A stretch of 64,000 nt of DNA, taken from positions 19,495,458-19,559,457 of the forward strand of contig NC_133219.1 in the NCBI RefSeq assembly GCF_040436345.1, read 5' to 3'. The notes below the pieces were generated by a model. It did not search any database, was not told the DNA's origin, and saw only the letters and a program-made list of their open reading frames with translations. Made by a program: the position numbers and the translations under genes. This DNA comes from Pagrus major (Eukaryota; Chordata; Actinopteri; Spariformes; Sparidae). Position 1 is the first letter of the stretch. Each line of letters begins with the position of its first letter. This document shows, piece by piece, positions 1 through 36,290 of this stretch.

Positions 1-80
1 CTCAGAGACACAGGATCTCTGAAAGTCTCTGAACACACATGGCAGCTCAGGAAACTTTCAAAGAGAGCTCTCTCAGCCAT
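1..80 (-). CDS. TRIM-family E3 ubiquitin ligase, 5' end only (second tandem copy)
   Basis: The minus strand from position 80 reads MAERALFESFLSCHVCSETF and continues to the window edge. This is nearly the same as the N-terminus of the complete TRIM gene at 4042-5481, which starts MAEKIARVESFLSCHVC. Only about 26 codons are visible: the start and the first zinc-binding Cys pair of the RING finger. The copy has one codon fewer and several substitutions just before the RING. The upstream sequence (81-533) is also nearly identical to that of the complete copy, so this is a tandem duplicate of the whole 5' region. Whether the rest of the gene is intact cannot be seen. A pseudogene is possible, but the visible part has no stop or frameshift. 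Confidence 0.8.
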   Translation of the reverse strand, partial: MAERALFESFLSCHVCSETFRDPVSL

Positions 81-533
81 TTGCTCTGATATGTGAATTA
101 TTCTTCAACAGCACGACTCACCAAATCTTTGTTTCTTTGAGTAACAGTTTATGATCCTTCTGATTCCTGTTTATTGGAGAGATTCTTCACCCTGTAATGG
201 CGTCTCAGCTCCGTCCGGAAATGTCGACATCAGTTTCATTTTCCTTGAAAGTTAATAATTGACAGCTGACATTTCGTTTTCTCACCAGCAGATTGTGCTT
301 TGTGATCTATTAACACAAAATAAAATGCAAGTTTCATTAATACTGTTTACATGTTTTAGGAAATAATCACCATGATGATTCATGTGTGAAATAGCCAAAG
401 TGCTGTAGAGTATTTTATTAATGCATACAAAAATGATTAATCACAAAAAGAGGTTGTGTTTTTGAATGAAATACACACGCTCATAAAAGAAACCAGAAAT
501 CTTAACATCGGCATTGAACACAACAGTAATGTT
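1..533. repeat. Segmental tandem duplication, copy 1
   Basis: Bases 1-533 match 5399-6002 closely, with a few substitutions and small gaps. After a 780-bp interruption the match resumes for about 35 bp at 1314-1350. The block covers the TRIM 5' coding end, its upstream region and a copy of the dehydrogenase gene's terminal 3' UTR, including a minus-strand AATAAA at about 413-418. Confidence 0.88.
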
Positions 534-1313
534 TATCAAGTCAAACTAAAAACATGAGTAGAAAGCAAAGCGCGCATCGGCATAAATGGTAGGAAACATG
601 AGCCACTCCGAGTTGCTACCCGGACGATAAAAACTGTGACACACAACATCCGCCTAACTACAGGATCGAAAGAAAAGTTTTCTCGCCTGTTGAACCGTAA
701 GGGAATCCTGTGCAAACTGTGCAAGATATCTACAATCACCAGAGAGACAGCCGGTGAGACAGCCAGCGCAGAGAGTGCGACTGTGGACTGTACAGGGAAG
801 TCTTTGTGCAGCCGCTAGCCGCTAGCTGCTAGCCGCTAGCTGCTAGCTGTAGCCACCGGGTCGCTCGGCAGCGCACAGTGAAGAGTTAACCCCTTAAATG
901 CCAGCGTGTTTTCTGCTTGTTAGTAAATATGTTCAAGTTTACAGACCTGATTTAAAATAATGATTTCAATATTGATATTATTTAAATAAATAATACATGG
1001 AAAATATTTAAAAAAAAGACTAATATTAAGTTCATAACATCACTTTTATGTGTGGATAGTAGATAACTTTTACAGTTTACTTCAGGAAAATTAGGGGAAA
1101 ATTGTCTTATTTTCTGATTTGCATTTATTTATTCAAATTGTATTGTAAATTATGTTTCTTGTTTTTTGCACCAAAAGGTTTTTCACCTAATCACCCTGCC
1201 AACAACTGAAGAATAAAAGAAGGAAAAATAAAATGAAAGTTTGAAGCCAGTTAAAACTGAGTAGATGTCCCTCTCTTTCAAATGGAGACTGCACAAAAAG
1301 TAAATAACTTGAC
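534..1313. mobile_element. 780-bp insertion (or deletion in the sister copy) flanked by AATGTT repeats
   Basis: This interval is present in duplication copy 1 and absent from copy 2. It is bounded by AATGTT at 528-533 and again at 1314-1319, whereas copy 2 has a single AATGTT at the same place. The ends share only a short inverted TCAAGT. The interior has a 60-codon open frame (636-818, plus) and a GCTAGC repeat, but no transposase was recognised. A non-autonomous insertion with a 6-bp target duplication fits. A deletion through the 6-bp direct repeat in copy 2 fits equally well. Confidence 0.5.
814..847. repeat. Five GCTAGC palindromes at 7-bp spacing
   Basis: GCTAGC occurs five times in a row, separated by single bases that alternate C, T, C, T. 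This makes a 7-bp period and a 14-bp dimer. It lies inside the 780-bp interval that differs between the two TRIM duplication copies. A partial sixth unit follows. Confidence 0.9.
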
Positions 1314-1349
1314 AATGTTCATGAAAAACATGAATACATTTTCAATAAA

Positions 1350-1785
1350 AAAGTATATGAGCATTATGACTATGAGGATGTTGACGGTGATGATGTGATG
1401 AAGACTATCTCGCATGCTTTTCTATGGGCCTCTGTGTTGTCAGTGCAGAGTGGCTGCCTTTTGTACGTAGCTGGGAGAGGACTACGAGGGGCGCTTGTTG
1501 ACTGTGAGCATCAAGAGTGACTTCAGGGCTTCAGTTATAGCCTGCGTGTCACTGCCGAGTCCACCTGACAGAGTAGAGGCAGTTCAAAGAGTGAACGAGC
1601 TCCAGCAGGGGAGCACTCACACAGTGTAAAGCACAAACACACAGGGATGGAGGGCGGACTGATGCCTCTGATGTAGCTGCACAATAAGTTGACTTTAGTG
1701 TCAAATCTAACAGACAATCCAGTCAGAGACAGCAGCAGTTTATCACCGTAGATTAAGAAAACGCTTCTATTATTATTATTGATCA
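1350..1785. other. Intergenic, no gene recognised
   Basis: This is unique-looking sequence between the duplication block and a foldback element. Short open frames exist on both strands, but none resembles a known protein or has convincing splice signals. Confidence 0.5.
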
Positions 1786-2003
1786 GGGCTGCACAGTTAT
1801 GACCAAGATGACCATCCTCATGTCGACACATGATTGATCTCCAGAATCATTCTCCTTTATTCATCTTATGTCAGAAAAACTGTTTCCAGACGCTTTTTAC
1901 ATTCTTGGCTAAAAAAAAATGCACTGATTCCACTGATAAATCATGATTCTGTGTGACTGATCAAAGCTAAAATCATGATAGAAAATGAGTAATTGTGCAG
2001 CCC
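1786..2003. mobile_element. Short foldback element (MITE-like)
   Basis: The left end GGGCTGCACAGTTAT and the right end ATTGTGCAGCCC are inverted copies of each other. The inverted similarity continues inward through several ATCATGATT-like blocks. At 218 bp with no coding capacity, this is a typical non-autonomous DNA element. Its family is not certain. Confidence 0.6.
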
Positions 2004-3533
2004 TACATATAAAATACAATAACTGTCCTTCTCTAGTCTCTTGAGGTCAGTGCGAGCTCCGCTGCCTTCCTGTCAGCTATTCAGTCAAACGAAGCATGAC
2101 TGAGATCAACTGGAGCCACGTGTTCACTCTGAACCGCCGCCATCTTCTTTCTCCAGCCAGTGCCGAAGTTGCACTGACAACACTGAGTTGGCTTCTCTTC
2201 GTAGGGTTTCTTTCACTCTTTCTCCCATTCCCTCTGTTTCCAACCTTATTCAATCATTTCTCTGCAGTTGGCTCTTTCTACTTTCCCTTTGTCTCTTTTC
2301 GTCCGTTTGGGTTTCTTCTGTATATTGATATTAATCATCTAGTTCTCTGATTCTTCGGATTATTGCTCTGTTCTCTTACGTGCTACACGTGTTTCTATAA
2401 CTTCAAGACAATGTGTTAAGGTGTTATCAATAAAACCATCATTTAAATAGAAAAGCGATTCAGTTTCTGTGTTTACAAGCATTGTATTTTTATTGATTGT
2501 AGTAACTGGGAAAATGTGGGAACTGCTTTTGACTAGAATATTTTCTAAGCAGGTAGAAAACATACAAGTTTTTTAACACAACTTAAAGTGAGTCCACAGT
2601 TATCCAGCATCAATCCTGAAGATCATCCAGCACAGACTCGTGCTATTGGGTTGTTGGGACAGTTAACATAAACACACAGGAACAAACAGCAGCTCCACCG
2701 TAATGAATGTTCAAGAATGATTAAATAAATGCTGCTGGGAAATAATAAAGGTTAATGTTAGAGATCAAGATTAAAGCAAACACTGCTTTACAATTCAATA
2801 TCAACAATTCAAAGACATTATCTGCTTTGCACTCAACATTTTTTATACATATAGGAAATGAGACTTCTGACATGTGGAACGTGGTGACATTTAAGTAACG
2901 TTTAGCTGTACTTACTCATCAATTTTGATGTCAATTTAAACAATTAGTACCAAGAAAAAATGTCATAGACTGTCTTTATGAGTCTTTAGTGTCAACTAGC
3001 AGAATCATTCACTCGACAGTGAGTCAGGTGACGATGAACCTTTAGTTTCACCTTCAGCATCACATTAGAGAGAAGTCTTTCCATTATAACTGGACCACTA
3101 ATCCTCACTGCTAAACCAGACTGTGAATAAGATACAATAATGTTTAGCTCAGCTGACACTGACAGTTATCATAAAATGATGCCCACATGTTACAAACAGC
3201 TTTCATATGAATCTCATTGACAACTGAAATGTGCAATGTTATATTTTATTTTTCAAGAGCAAATACCATCCACCAGCTGTGAAAATCATGATGAACCTAA
3301 AGACAAAATACAACTTAATTTATCATCAACTGCATCACAGCATACAGAGTTAAACAAAATGGAGGAGGCAGTCTGCAGCAACACTCCCAAAACTAATCAG
3401 TTAAAGACTAAATCAGGAAATAATCAAATCTCTTGTGTTCTCTGAGTAAAACGACGGCCCCAGAGTGAACATAATCACAGTATCTTGATACACTACATTG
3501 TGACTGACAGACTTAAAACAAGAGCCTCGACAC
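2004..3533. other. Intergenic region downstream of the complete TRIM gene
   Basis: No gene can be supported here. A pyrimidine-rich stretch at about 2160-2310 is followed by a plus-strand AATAAA at 2429-2434, so an unspliced or terminal transcript end is conceivable. The 84-codon frame at 2096-2350 is hydrophobic and low in complexity and is probably not a gene. The part nearest 3533 may belong to the TRIM 3' UTR. Confidence 0.4.
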
Positions 3534-3539
3534 TTTATT
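3534..3539 (-). promoter_or_regulatory. Candidate polyadenylation signal of the TRIM gene
   Basis: AATAAA on the minus strand, about 500 bases downstream of the TRIM stop codon. It is the first clear canonical hexamer I found there, but transcript ends cannot be seen from sequence alone. Confidence 0.35.
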
Positions 3540-4041
3540 ATGACCTGAGAAACATAAACATCTTTATCAACTGTTATCTTTATGAGAATCAAAATGTACT
3601 TTGTTAAAGAGATACTGCCAACAGATCAGCAAGTAAACATAAAACAACATGACAGAATATTAAGTTGAAATAATTTCAATTGGAAGTGGAAAGTCAAAAA
3701 TAAAAAGTTTCTGATAAACTAACATTGATTAAAAACATTGATTGGGAGGAACTGAGACTCAAGAAAACAACAAACCAACATGAAAAACACTTTGGATGAT
3801 TCATTTCAGACTGAAGAACAGTTAGAAAACATTTCTGTGACCTTTGACACCAAATCAAATCTGCAGAAGATGTTGAGGAACAAAAAAAATCAGGAAACTG
3901 TTGAACAATGTTTGTGCTATAACACTAACCTTAGCCCAACCTAAATTCACACCTTACCACTAACCTGAACCAGGACCTGAGAAATGACACCTTGTTTGCC
4001 TCTTTAGGACCGGGCTCTGGTCATCCTAACATTCCTGAACA

Positions 4042-5481
4042 TCACAGAGAAATATCAGTCTGACAGATTTTGATATCAGCAGTTTCAGCATCACCAGCCT
4101 CTCCAATACTGAAATATGGGAAGAGTTTGTCAGTGAAAGTGTCTCTGTAAGTGCAGAGGTGAGTCATGTCTTCAGGGTCGTAGAAGGACACCTCCCCCCT
4201 GTCATAGTCCAGCTGGACTCTGATCCTCTGGAGACTCTTCTTCACTCTGACAGTCTTATTAAGACCATTAGTGTATTTTCCATCACCATGCGATAAACAC
4301 CAGATTCCACATTCTGGTGAAGCAGATATCTTTCCCTTCCTGTCAACTGACTCTTTAACCAAACCTACAAGCCAGTCAGGATGATCTCCAACCTCCACCT
4401 CCCAGCTGTGTTTCCCTGAGCTGAAGCCCTCAGAGCCATGAACACTGGCATACATAGTGTTTCTCTCTGGATTGTCAGGAAGCTGCTGGTCTGTGTCTCC
4501 ACGTCTCACACTGGTCAGATCATCAGACAGATAGAGCCAGCCACTTGCAGTGTTTGGGTCCAGAATGACAGGACTGAAGTGGACCTTGTCCTTCATCTTC
4601 TCCCAGACTCTGAAGGACAGGTTCCCCAGGTGTTTGGCCACATCTATCAGCGCTCCTGAGACCAGCTGTGGATCTGACAGTGAGCACTGGACTCTGGCTC
4701 TGGTCTGAGTGGCTTTATAACTGCTGAGGAATGGCACGTTGTGTTTCTGCAGCTCTTCTTCAACAGCACAGATACTGTCTGACAGAGAGGAGATCTGCTC
4801 CTCCATCATCTTCATCTCTCTGCTGATAGTCTTCCCCTTCTGCTCCTCTTCCTCCCTCAGAGCTGCCAGTCTGGACTCCTCTTCCTCTTTCAGGAACTGG
4901 TGCAGCTTGGTGAACTCTGCTCTGATCTGCCTCTCTGTGGACAACAGCTGCTTCTTGGATTGTTCAATCACTTCATTGTATGTTTCCTCCACATGTTTGT
5001 ATTTGTTCCTTTTGTCCTGTAGAGACTTTAAGTCAGATGTCAGCTGCTCCTTCAGCTCGCTGACTGCTTGTTCTACAGGAACCACCTTGTGAGTCTGGTG
5101 GAGAGAAAACTCACAGACAGGACACACAGCTCTCTGCTCGTCCTCACAGAACCAATAAGAGACTTCTGGGTGTTTATCACACACGACCTCCTCTTTCACC
5201 TCCACCTTCTTCTCTCCTTTTTCTGTTTCAGGTGGTCCAGTGTTCAGTCTCTCAGCAAAGGAGTCAGCCAGTTCCTTCAGTGTAAAGTTCACATCTGGAT
5301 CATCATTCAACGGTTTCCTTTTACAAATGGGACAGTTTTTGTTTTCAGCTTGTTCCCAGAATTTTTGCAGGCAGCTTGAACAGAAGCTGTGGTTGCAGCT
5401 CAGAGACACAGGATCTCTGAAAGTCTCTGAACACACATGGCAGCTCAGGAAACTTTCAACACGAGCAATTTTCTCAGCCAT
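4042..5481 (-). CDS. TRIM-family E3 ubiquitin-protein ligase (RING, B-box, coiled coil, PRY-SPRY), single coding exon, 479 aa
   Basis: Residues 14-53 form a C3HC4 RING finger (C14, C17, C29, H31, C34, C37, C50, C53), the part that recruits a ubiquitin-conjugating enzyme. Residues about 101-131 hold a B-box type 2 with its Cys/His ligands. About 135-265 is a charged coiled coil used for dimerisation. About 305-475 is a PRY-SPRY domain, with LDPNTA opening PRY and LDYDRGEVSFYD in SPRY, which should bind the target. This is the class C-IV TRIM layout at full length. Fish genomes hold many such intronless genes, often labelled TRIM35-, TRIM39- or NF7-like, and the exact orthologue cannot be told. 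The start is fixed by the RING lying 14 residues in and by conservation of this ATG in the sister copy. The product is probably a cytosolic ligase, with a possible antiviral role by family analogy only. Confidence 0.93.
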   Translation of the reverse strand: MAEKIARVESFLSCHVCSETFRDPVSLSCNHSFCSSCLQKFWEQAENKNCPICKRKPLNDDPDVNFTLKELADSFAERLNTGPPETEKGEKKVEVKEEVVCDKHPEVSYWFCEDEQRAVCPVCEFSLHQTHKVVPVEQAVSELKEQLTSDLKSLQDKRNKYKHVEETYNEVIEQSKKQLLSTERQIRAEFTKLHQFLKEEEESRLAALREEEEQKGKTISREMKMMEEQISSLSDSICAVEEELQKHNVPFLSSYKATQTRARVQCSLSDPQLVSGALIDVAKHLGNLSFRVWEKMKDKVHFSPVILDPNTASGWLYLSDDLTSVRRGDTDQQLPDNPERNTMYASVHGSEGFSSGKHSWEVEVGDHPDWLVGLVKESVDRKGKISASPECGIWCLSHGDGKYTNGLNKTVRVKKSLQRIRVQLDYDRGEVSFYDPEDMTHLCTYRDTFTDKLFPYFSIGEAGDAETADIKICQTDISL

Positions 5482-5890
5482 TTGCTCTGATATGTGAATT
5501 ATTCTTCAACAGCACGACTCACCAAATCTTTGTCTCTTTGATTAACAGTTTATGATCCTTCTGATTCCTGTTTATTGGAGAGATTCTTCACCCTGTAATG
5601 GCGTCTCAGCTCTGTTCAGAAATGTCGACATCAGTTTCATTTTCCTTGAAAGTAAAAAAATGACAGCTGACATTTCGTTTTCTCACCAGCAGATGGCGCT
5701 TTGTGATCCATTAGGTAACTGTCCACACATACAAAATAAAATGCAAATTTCATAAATACTATTTACATGTTTTAGGAAATAATCACCATGATAATTCATG
5801 TATGAAAAATTGTTTTAAATGTTTAATCATAATTTCATTATATGACATGTACTCTCCCAAGATGGTGAAAATTGCTGTATTGCTGAGTAT
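5482..5890 (-). promoter_or_regulatory. Probable TRIM promoter and 5' UTR
   Basis: This 400-bp gap separates the TRIM start codon from the 3' end of the dehydrogenase gene on the same strand. It is largely conserved in the tandem copy (81-410). I saw no distinctive TATA box or interferon-response element that I would defend. Confidence 0.4.
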
Positions 5891-5896
5891 TTTATT
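5891..5896 (-). promoter_or_regulatory. Polyadenylation signal of the dehydrogenase gene
   Basis: AATAAA on the minus strand, about 200 bases past the stop codon at 6093. The same hexamer in the same context is present in the duplicated block at 413-418. Confidence 0.6.
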
Positions 5897-6092
5897 AATG
5901 CATATAAAAATGATAATCCACAAAAACATTTTCTTTAAAAATACACAAGCTCATAAAGAAACCAGAAATCTTAACATCTGCATTGAACAAAACAGAAATG
6001 TTCATGAAAAACATAAATACATTTTCAATAAAAAGTACATGAGCATAAATACCTCCTGCCACAAAATGAAAATACAGACCCAGCTTCCACCA

Positions 6093-8713
6093 TCAGGCCA
6101 GTTTCACCAGCCTCTCACTGGCCTCCCACAGTTTTTTTGCCACACCAGCGTCTCTTGCGAAAGGACGCAGAGTAGCTGGTCGGCAGTCGACGAAGTAGCC
6201 CCCGCTGTGCTTGGCCGCTTCATCTGACACAGCACAGTAGATGACAGTCTGAGCTCCAATCTCACACGGCACAAAAAACATCCACATGATCACCTGCATC
6301 AGCATCCGGAACAGGATGGAGAAGTGGCACGTCCAACCACTTTGGACATAACCTGGAACAATATATGGAAGCAGAGATATTAGGATGAACATATAAATAG
6401 TGTCAGGAATAAGGATACTTTACGTTTGGGGTGGCCAATATGATTCAAATCTTTTAGCTCGACATAAGTTATTTTATAACTCAACTGAAGTATAAATTGT
6501 GATATCCTGAAAATGTGAGGGTCCTCTGTAAATTCAGTTGACTTCAATTAACTTTGATATAAAAATTAATCAGATATAATGTCTCTTTTAGGTTTTAAGA
6601 TACTATCTCACATTGATGCAACACAATATTGCCATAAAGAAGCTCTGCTCATTGATTTTGTACATTGACAACAATGGCCTAATACAACGACACACACTGT
6701 TTTAGACAGCTACCTCAGTGTAAACAGTACAGAAAAAAAGATTGAAAAATGTCTGTTGTTTTGCGCTATGTAAACCTTAATTGTTTAAATTTCTAATGAA
6801 AATATATTGATTGTAGATTAAATATATTCACAATAAACAGAATATAAAAAGGTAAACATTCAATTGATGTATTCATACAGCACTACATCGAGAAAAAGTT
6901 TACATAGGCTTCACTCAAAGCAAGAAGTAGAAACCTCTCCTATTCCTTTGCATGCTTTTAAACCATTGTACTCCAGCATTCAAACACACAGTCACATGAG
7001 TGTTCTTGCTAAAATGTTGGTTCTTGTTAGAAGAAAACAAACAAAAACAAAATAAAACTTCTACCAGGGTGAACAGCATAGGAGGTCACTCCTTTCCCTT
7101 CTGTGATGCGAGCCAGTTCCTGGCTGAAGTAGATGTTGGCCAGCTTGCTGCGGCAGTAGGTGAAGAAGGGCAGCAGGTTGTAGTTGAGATCCTGGAAGTC
7201 CAGTTTCTGGTATTTGTAAGTTGAGCACGTGACAGTGACCACCCGGCTAGGGGTGCACTCCTTCAGGCGCGGCAGCAGCAGATTGGTTAGGAGGAAGTGA
7301 CCCAGGTGGTTGACACCAAAACACATGCTGAAGCCGTCGTCTGTCCAGTCGAGGACACTGGGCATGCCTGCAGAAGCACCACAGAGAGTGAAGAAAAAGT
7401 TCAAACTAGAATGTGGAGAAAGTAGAAACATCTGGCTTTTACCTGATGTTGCTTTTGTCCATAAGATCACACAATGACGGTTTCCGTGCTATGGAAGTCT
7501 TTATATTTCATTTTTAGATTTCATGTGTAGAAAACAAATCAGTAAGAACCAAGAGTAGACTGAAACTAAAGTCCATCCATCAATGATTTGAAACTTCCCC
7601 TGTGTCTGTGGCTCCAAACAGGTAAATAATGTATCCTTTAATTGTTTAAAAAGGTAAACAGGAAGTTGTACAGTATGTTGGACTGATTCAAAACAAACTC
7701 TAAAGGCTGTGGTTAAAAAAAGGTAAAAAAGTAAATTTTCAGCCATATAGCCCAAATAAGAATAAAGAAGGCAAGAATGATTGTAGTAACATCTATCATT
7801 GTACCCATGCATTGTACCCACTGCCTTGCATTATGTCAAGTCAATTTTATTTATTCATGTATTATTATTATTATTATTGTTATAAAGCTCCAAATCACAA
7901 ATCAGAGGGCCTCACAATCATAAGACGATCGATTAAGACAAGAGAAAGCTCAACAAATCTTTGATGTGGAAAAGGAAAACATTTCCTTCTTTATTTCTTT
8001 GGTGACATTGTTTTCATGCGACAAGAGACCTCCATGAGGTCGACACCCTCACCTGCATTATTGATCAGGATGTCAAGCCTCTTCTCTCTCTGGAGGAAGC
8101 TCTTGCAGAATTCCCTCACAGAGCGCAGGTTGGCCAGATCCAGCTCCATGTGAAGGACGTTAAGGCTGTGACTCTTGAACTTGATCTCCCTCACAGCCTT
8201 CTCAGCCTTGTCCACGTCTCTGCAAGCGATGATGACACGGGCGCCTCTCATTGCCAAGGCTACAGCTGTGTCCTTGCCAATGCCAGAATTGCCACCTGCA
8301 AAGAAACAAAATGATGTACATGAAATTCATGTGTTAGTGCTCATGTGAGGCTTAGGACTTGAAGAGGACAGCAGTAACACTGCCTGCCATAATCAGACGT
8401 TTATGGTAATATCAGGTAAGAGGCATTAGAGGAAGAGATGATGGATATAAATTTCAATAAGCTTTACATATTTTATTCTTACTGACATAAATTCAAAACA
8501 CACTGCTCTTCATATAAACAGTATAGTCACCTAACAAACGACATCATTAAATGGAGATATTAGCTGTAATAAAATAAGACATGTTTATTTACCTGTAATA
8601 AGGACTGTTTTGCCATCCAGTCTATTCAAGTCGGTGCAATACTTCCTCTTTTTCATCCATTTCAAAATGAAAAAAGAAACTAAAGCCGCGATGATTGTGT
8701 AGAGAAAATACAT
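6093..8713 (-). CDS. Short-chain dehydrogenase/reductase, DHRS13/retinol dehydrogenase type, 308 aa in four exons
   Basis: Coding exons on the minus strand are 8713-8593, 8295-8053, 7367-7065 and 6352-6093. All have GT-AG introns and the joined phases give 927 nt including the stop. An N-terminal hydrophobic stretch (residues about 3-18) followed by KKRK should anchor it in the endoplasmic reticulum membrane facing the cytosol. Residues 40-47 carry the dinucleotide-binding TGGNSGIG motif, split by intron 1. NNAG closes exon 2, and YCRSK supplies the catalytic YxxxK pair. SDRs of this subfamily (DHRS13, RDH11-14) use NAD(P) to interconvert alcohols and carbonyls such as retinol and retinal. 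The actual substrate here is inferred only from the family. The C-terminal wording ([20 protein letters not shown]) fits DHRS13 best, with RDH12-like as the alternative. The gene is head-to-head with susd2. Confidence 0.9.
7837..7970. repeat. SINE/LINE-tail-like interspersed repeat with an ATT microsatellite
   Basis: In intron 2 of the dehydrogenase. The string AAGTCAATTTTATTTATT, then an ATT run, then CCAAATCACAAATCAGAGG resembles a very common fish repeat family as I recall it. The class assignment is from memory. Confidence 0.5.
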
Positions 8714-9393
8714 TTCTCTATGAGTGCTGCCTTGAGAGCTAAAATCTGTTATCATTAGCAGCTGCTGATGCTGCTGTCTATGGGAGCCTGGAGCTAACTC
8801 CAGCTAGCTAGTTAGCTTGCTAGTTGACTGGGAGAAACGTCATTTTTTTTTCCCCTACTAGTGCTCTTTTCTGGTTTCTGGCGCTGTAAGCGCGGCGAAG
8901 ATGATCCAGGACGAATTGAACACAACAGAAGAGAGTTTTATAGTTATTATTATTGTTATTATTATTATTATTATTATTTACTTGTCAGTCCCCTCCAATT
9001 CATTCTGGATCACTCCAGCGAGATGCGAGTAAAATGATGTGCGCATGCGTCAAATGTCAAAACACCACACGGTCTCGCGAGAGCATATTACCTCAACGTG
9101 ATCCATGTAATAAACACAGGAGTTAACGGTAAAGTTACAAACCTAGCTTAAAAGACATAAAAACGACGCATGACAGAAGCGTATTAAGCGTATATATAGC
9201 TGACATTGTGTTGATACGCCTGAAGAAAAAATATTATTAAATACCGAGCGTTAAAATGTCGGTTAATTCATAACTTAATAACTTGAATAGTTAGGTTTGT
9301 TAGCTATTTGAATGACCTTTGCACTACACTGCACAGTGAGGTTCAACCGAGCATGATGTGACATGACTGTTATTCTTCTTCTCCAAGGCAAAC
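8714..9393. promoter_or_regulatory. Divergent promoter between the dehydrogenase and susd2
   Basis: The two start codons face away from each other across 680 bp. The interval contains the NRF1-like palindrome TGCGCATGCGT at 9040-9050 and a perfect TCTCGCGAGA at 9073-9082, an element known from bidirectional and TATA-less vertebrate promoters (bound by BANP, earlier attributed to ZBTB33/Kaiso). A local CpG cluster (GCGCGGCG-like) is at about 8880-8900. An ATT/GTT microsatellite at about 8941-8980 sits between the CpG cluster and these sites. Transcription starts are not visible. Confidence 0.65.
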
Positions 9394-35566
<26,173 letters not shown>

Positions 35567-36290
35567 ACCATCAAAGTCCTGTTGGATTATGGACCACTCC
35601 GAAACTGAAAACTATGTGGCCTATGTCAACAAATGTGTTTAGAGCTGAGCATTTGGAAATCACATAGTTGTGTTGTTCATTAAGACGATGGTCTTCTCTT
35701 GACCTGTTGACCTTATCAGAAAAACCTCAGGCGCAAGTCAGGCTTTCAGCGTGTTGTTTGGCCTGGTGTTTTTCCTCTTGTTTAGTTTGGAGAACCTCCA
35801 GGTCCTGGTAAATGGTGCATGGGGTGAGGATTGAGGGTATTGAAGTTAAGGAAAAATGCCATGATTGTTTTTATATTCCCGTTTTGCTTGACTGGACGTC
35901 CGATCTTCGCCAGAGAGAAAATTGTATAAATACTACACAGAGATATCATCATTACAGTCAACACTCCCTTCTCCTGTTCAGTTTAAAATAGGACCAGATG
36001 TGTTCATGCTCATGTCAAATGTGAAGCGAACCTGATCATTTTTTGGTTGAAAGACTTTGAACTCATATGCAGCCTTTGTGTGGGCTCCCAGCCTTCAGTC
36101 AAATGAAGGGTTTTGCTGAGTGACTGAGCCAGAAGAATCCACAAATGTAACACGACGTTCACCTTTTTGCACTATATCAACACTTGCTTTCTGAGTTTTC
36201 TTTGCACTGTTACAAAATCTGTAATTGAAGGCACTAGTTGATTGGATGTATCTGTAAAAATTTTAAATAAAAATCACATTTTATCTTTTT
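35567..36290 (+). promoter_or_regulatory. susd2: susd2 3' UTR with polyadenylation signal
   Basis: About 700 bases follow the stop codon up to AATAAA at 36266-36271, after which a GT-rich tract (about 36320-36340) looks like a downstream element. No competing canonical hexamer was noticed earlier in this interval. Confidence 0.7.

Larger units (their letters stand above)
5399..6045. repeat. Segmental tandem duplication, copy 2
   Basis: Partner of the block at 1-533 plus 1314-1350. It spans the TRIM N-terminal coding region, the TRIM upstream region and the last part of the dehydrogenase 3' UTR. The right breakpoint lies at about 6045, inside the 3' UTR and about 50 bases short of the dehydrogenase stop codon. 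Confidence 0.88.

Noticed and set aside
2096-2350. 84-codon plus-strand frame starting MTEINWSHVF
   Set aside because: It is mostly a pyrimidine-rich tract giving Phe/Leu/Pro-rich sequence; no homology recognised and no splice or promoter context.
4438-5497. Several plus-strand frames of 73-117 codons opposite the TRIM gene
   Set aside because: Antisense shadows of a well-supported TRIM coding sequence; no independent domain.
7501-7821. 106-codon minus-strand frame between dehydrogenase exons
   Set aside because: It lies wholly in intron 2, is not in phase with neighbouring exons, and contains no SDR motif.
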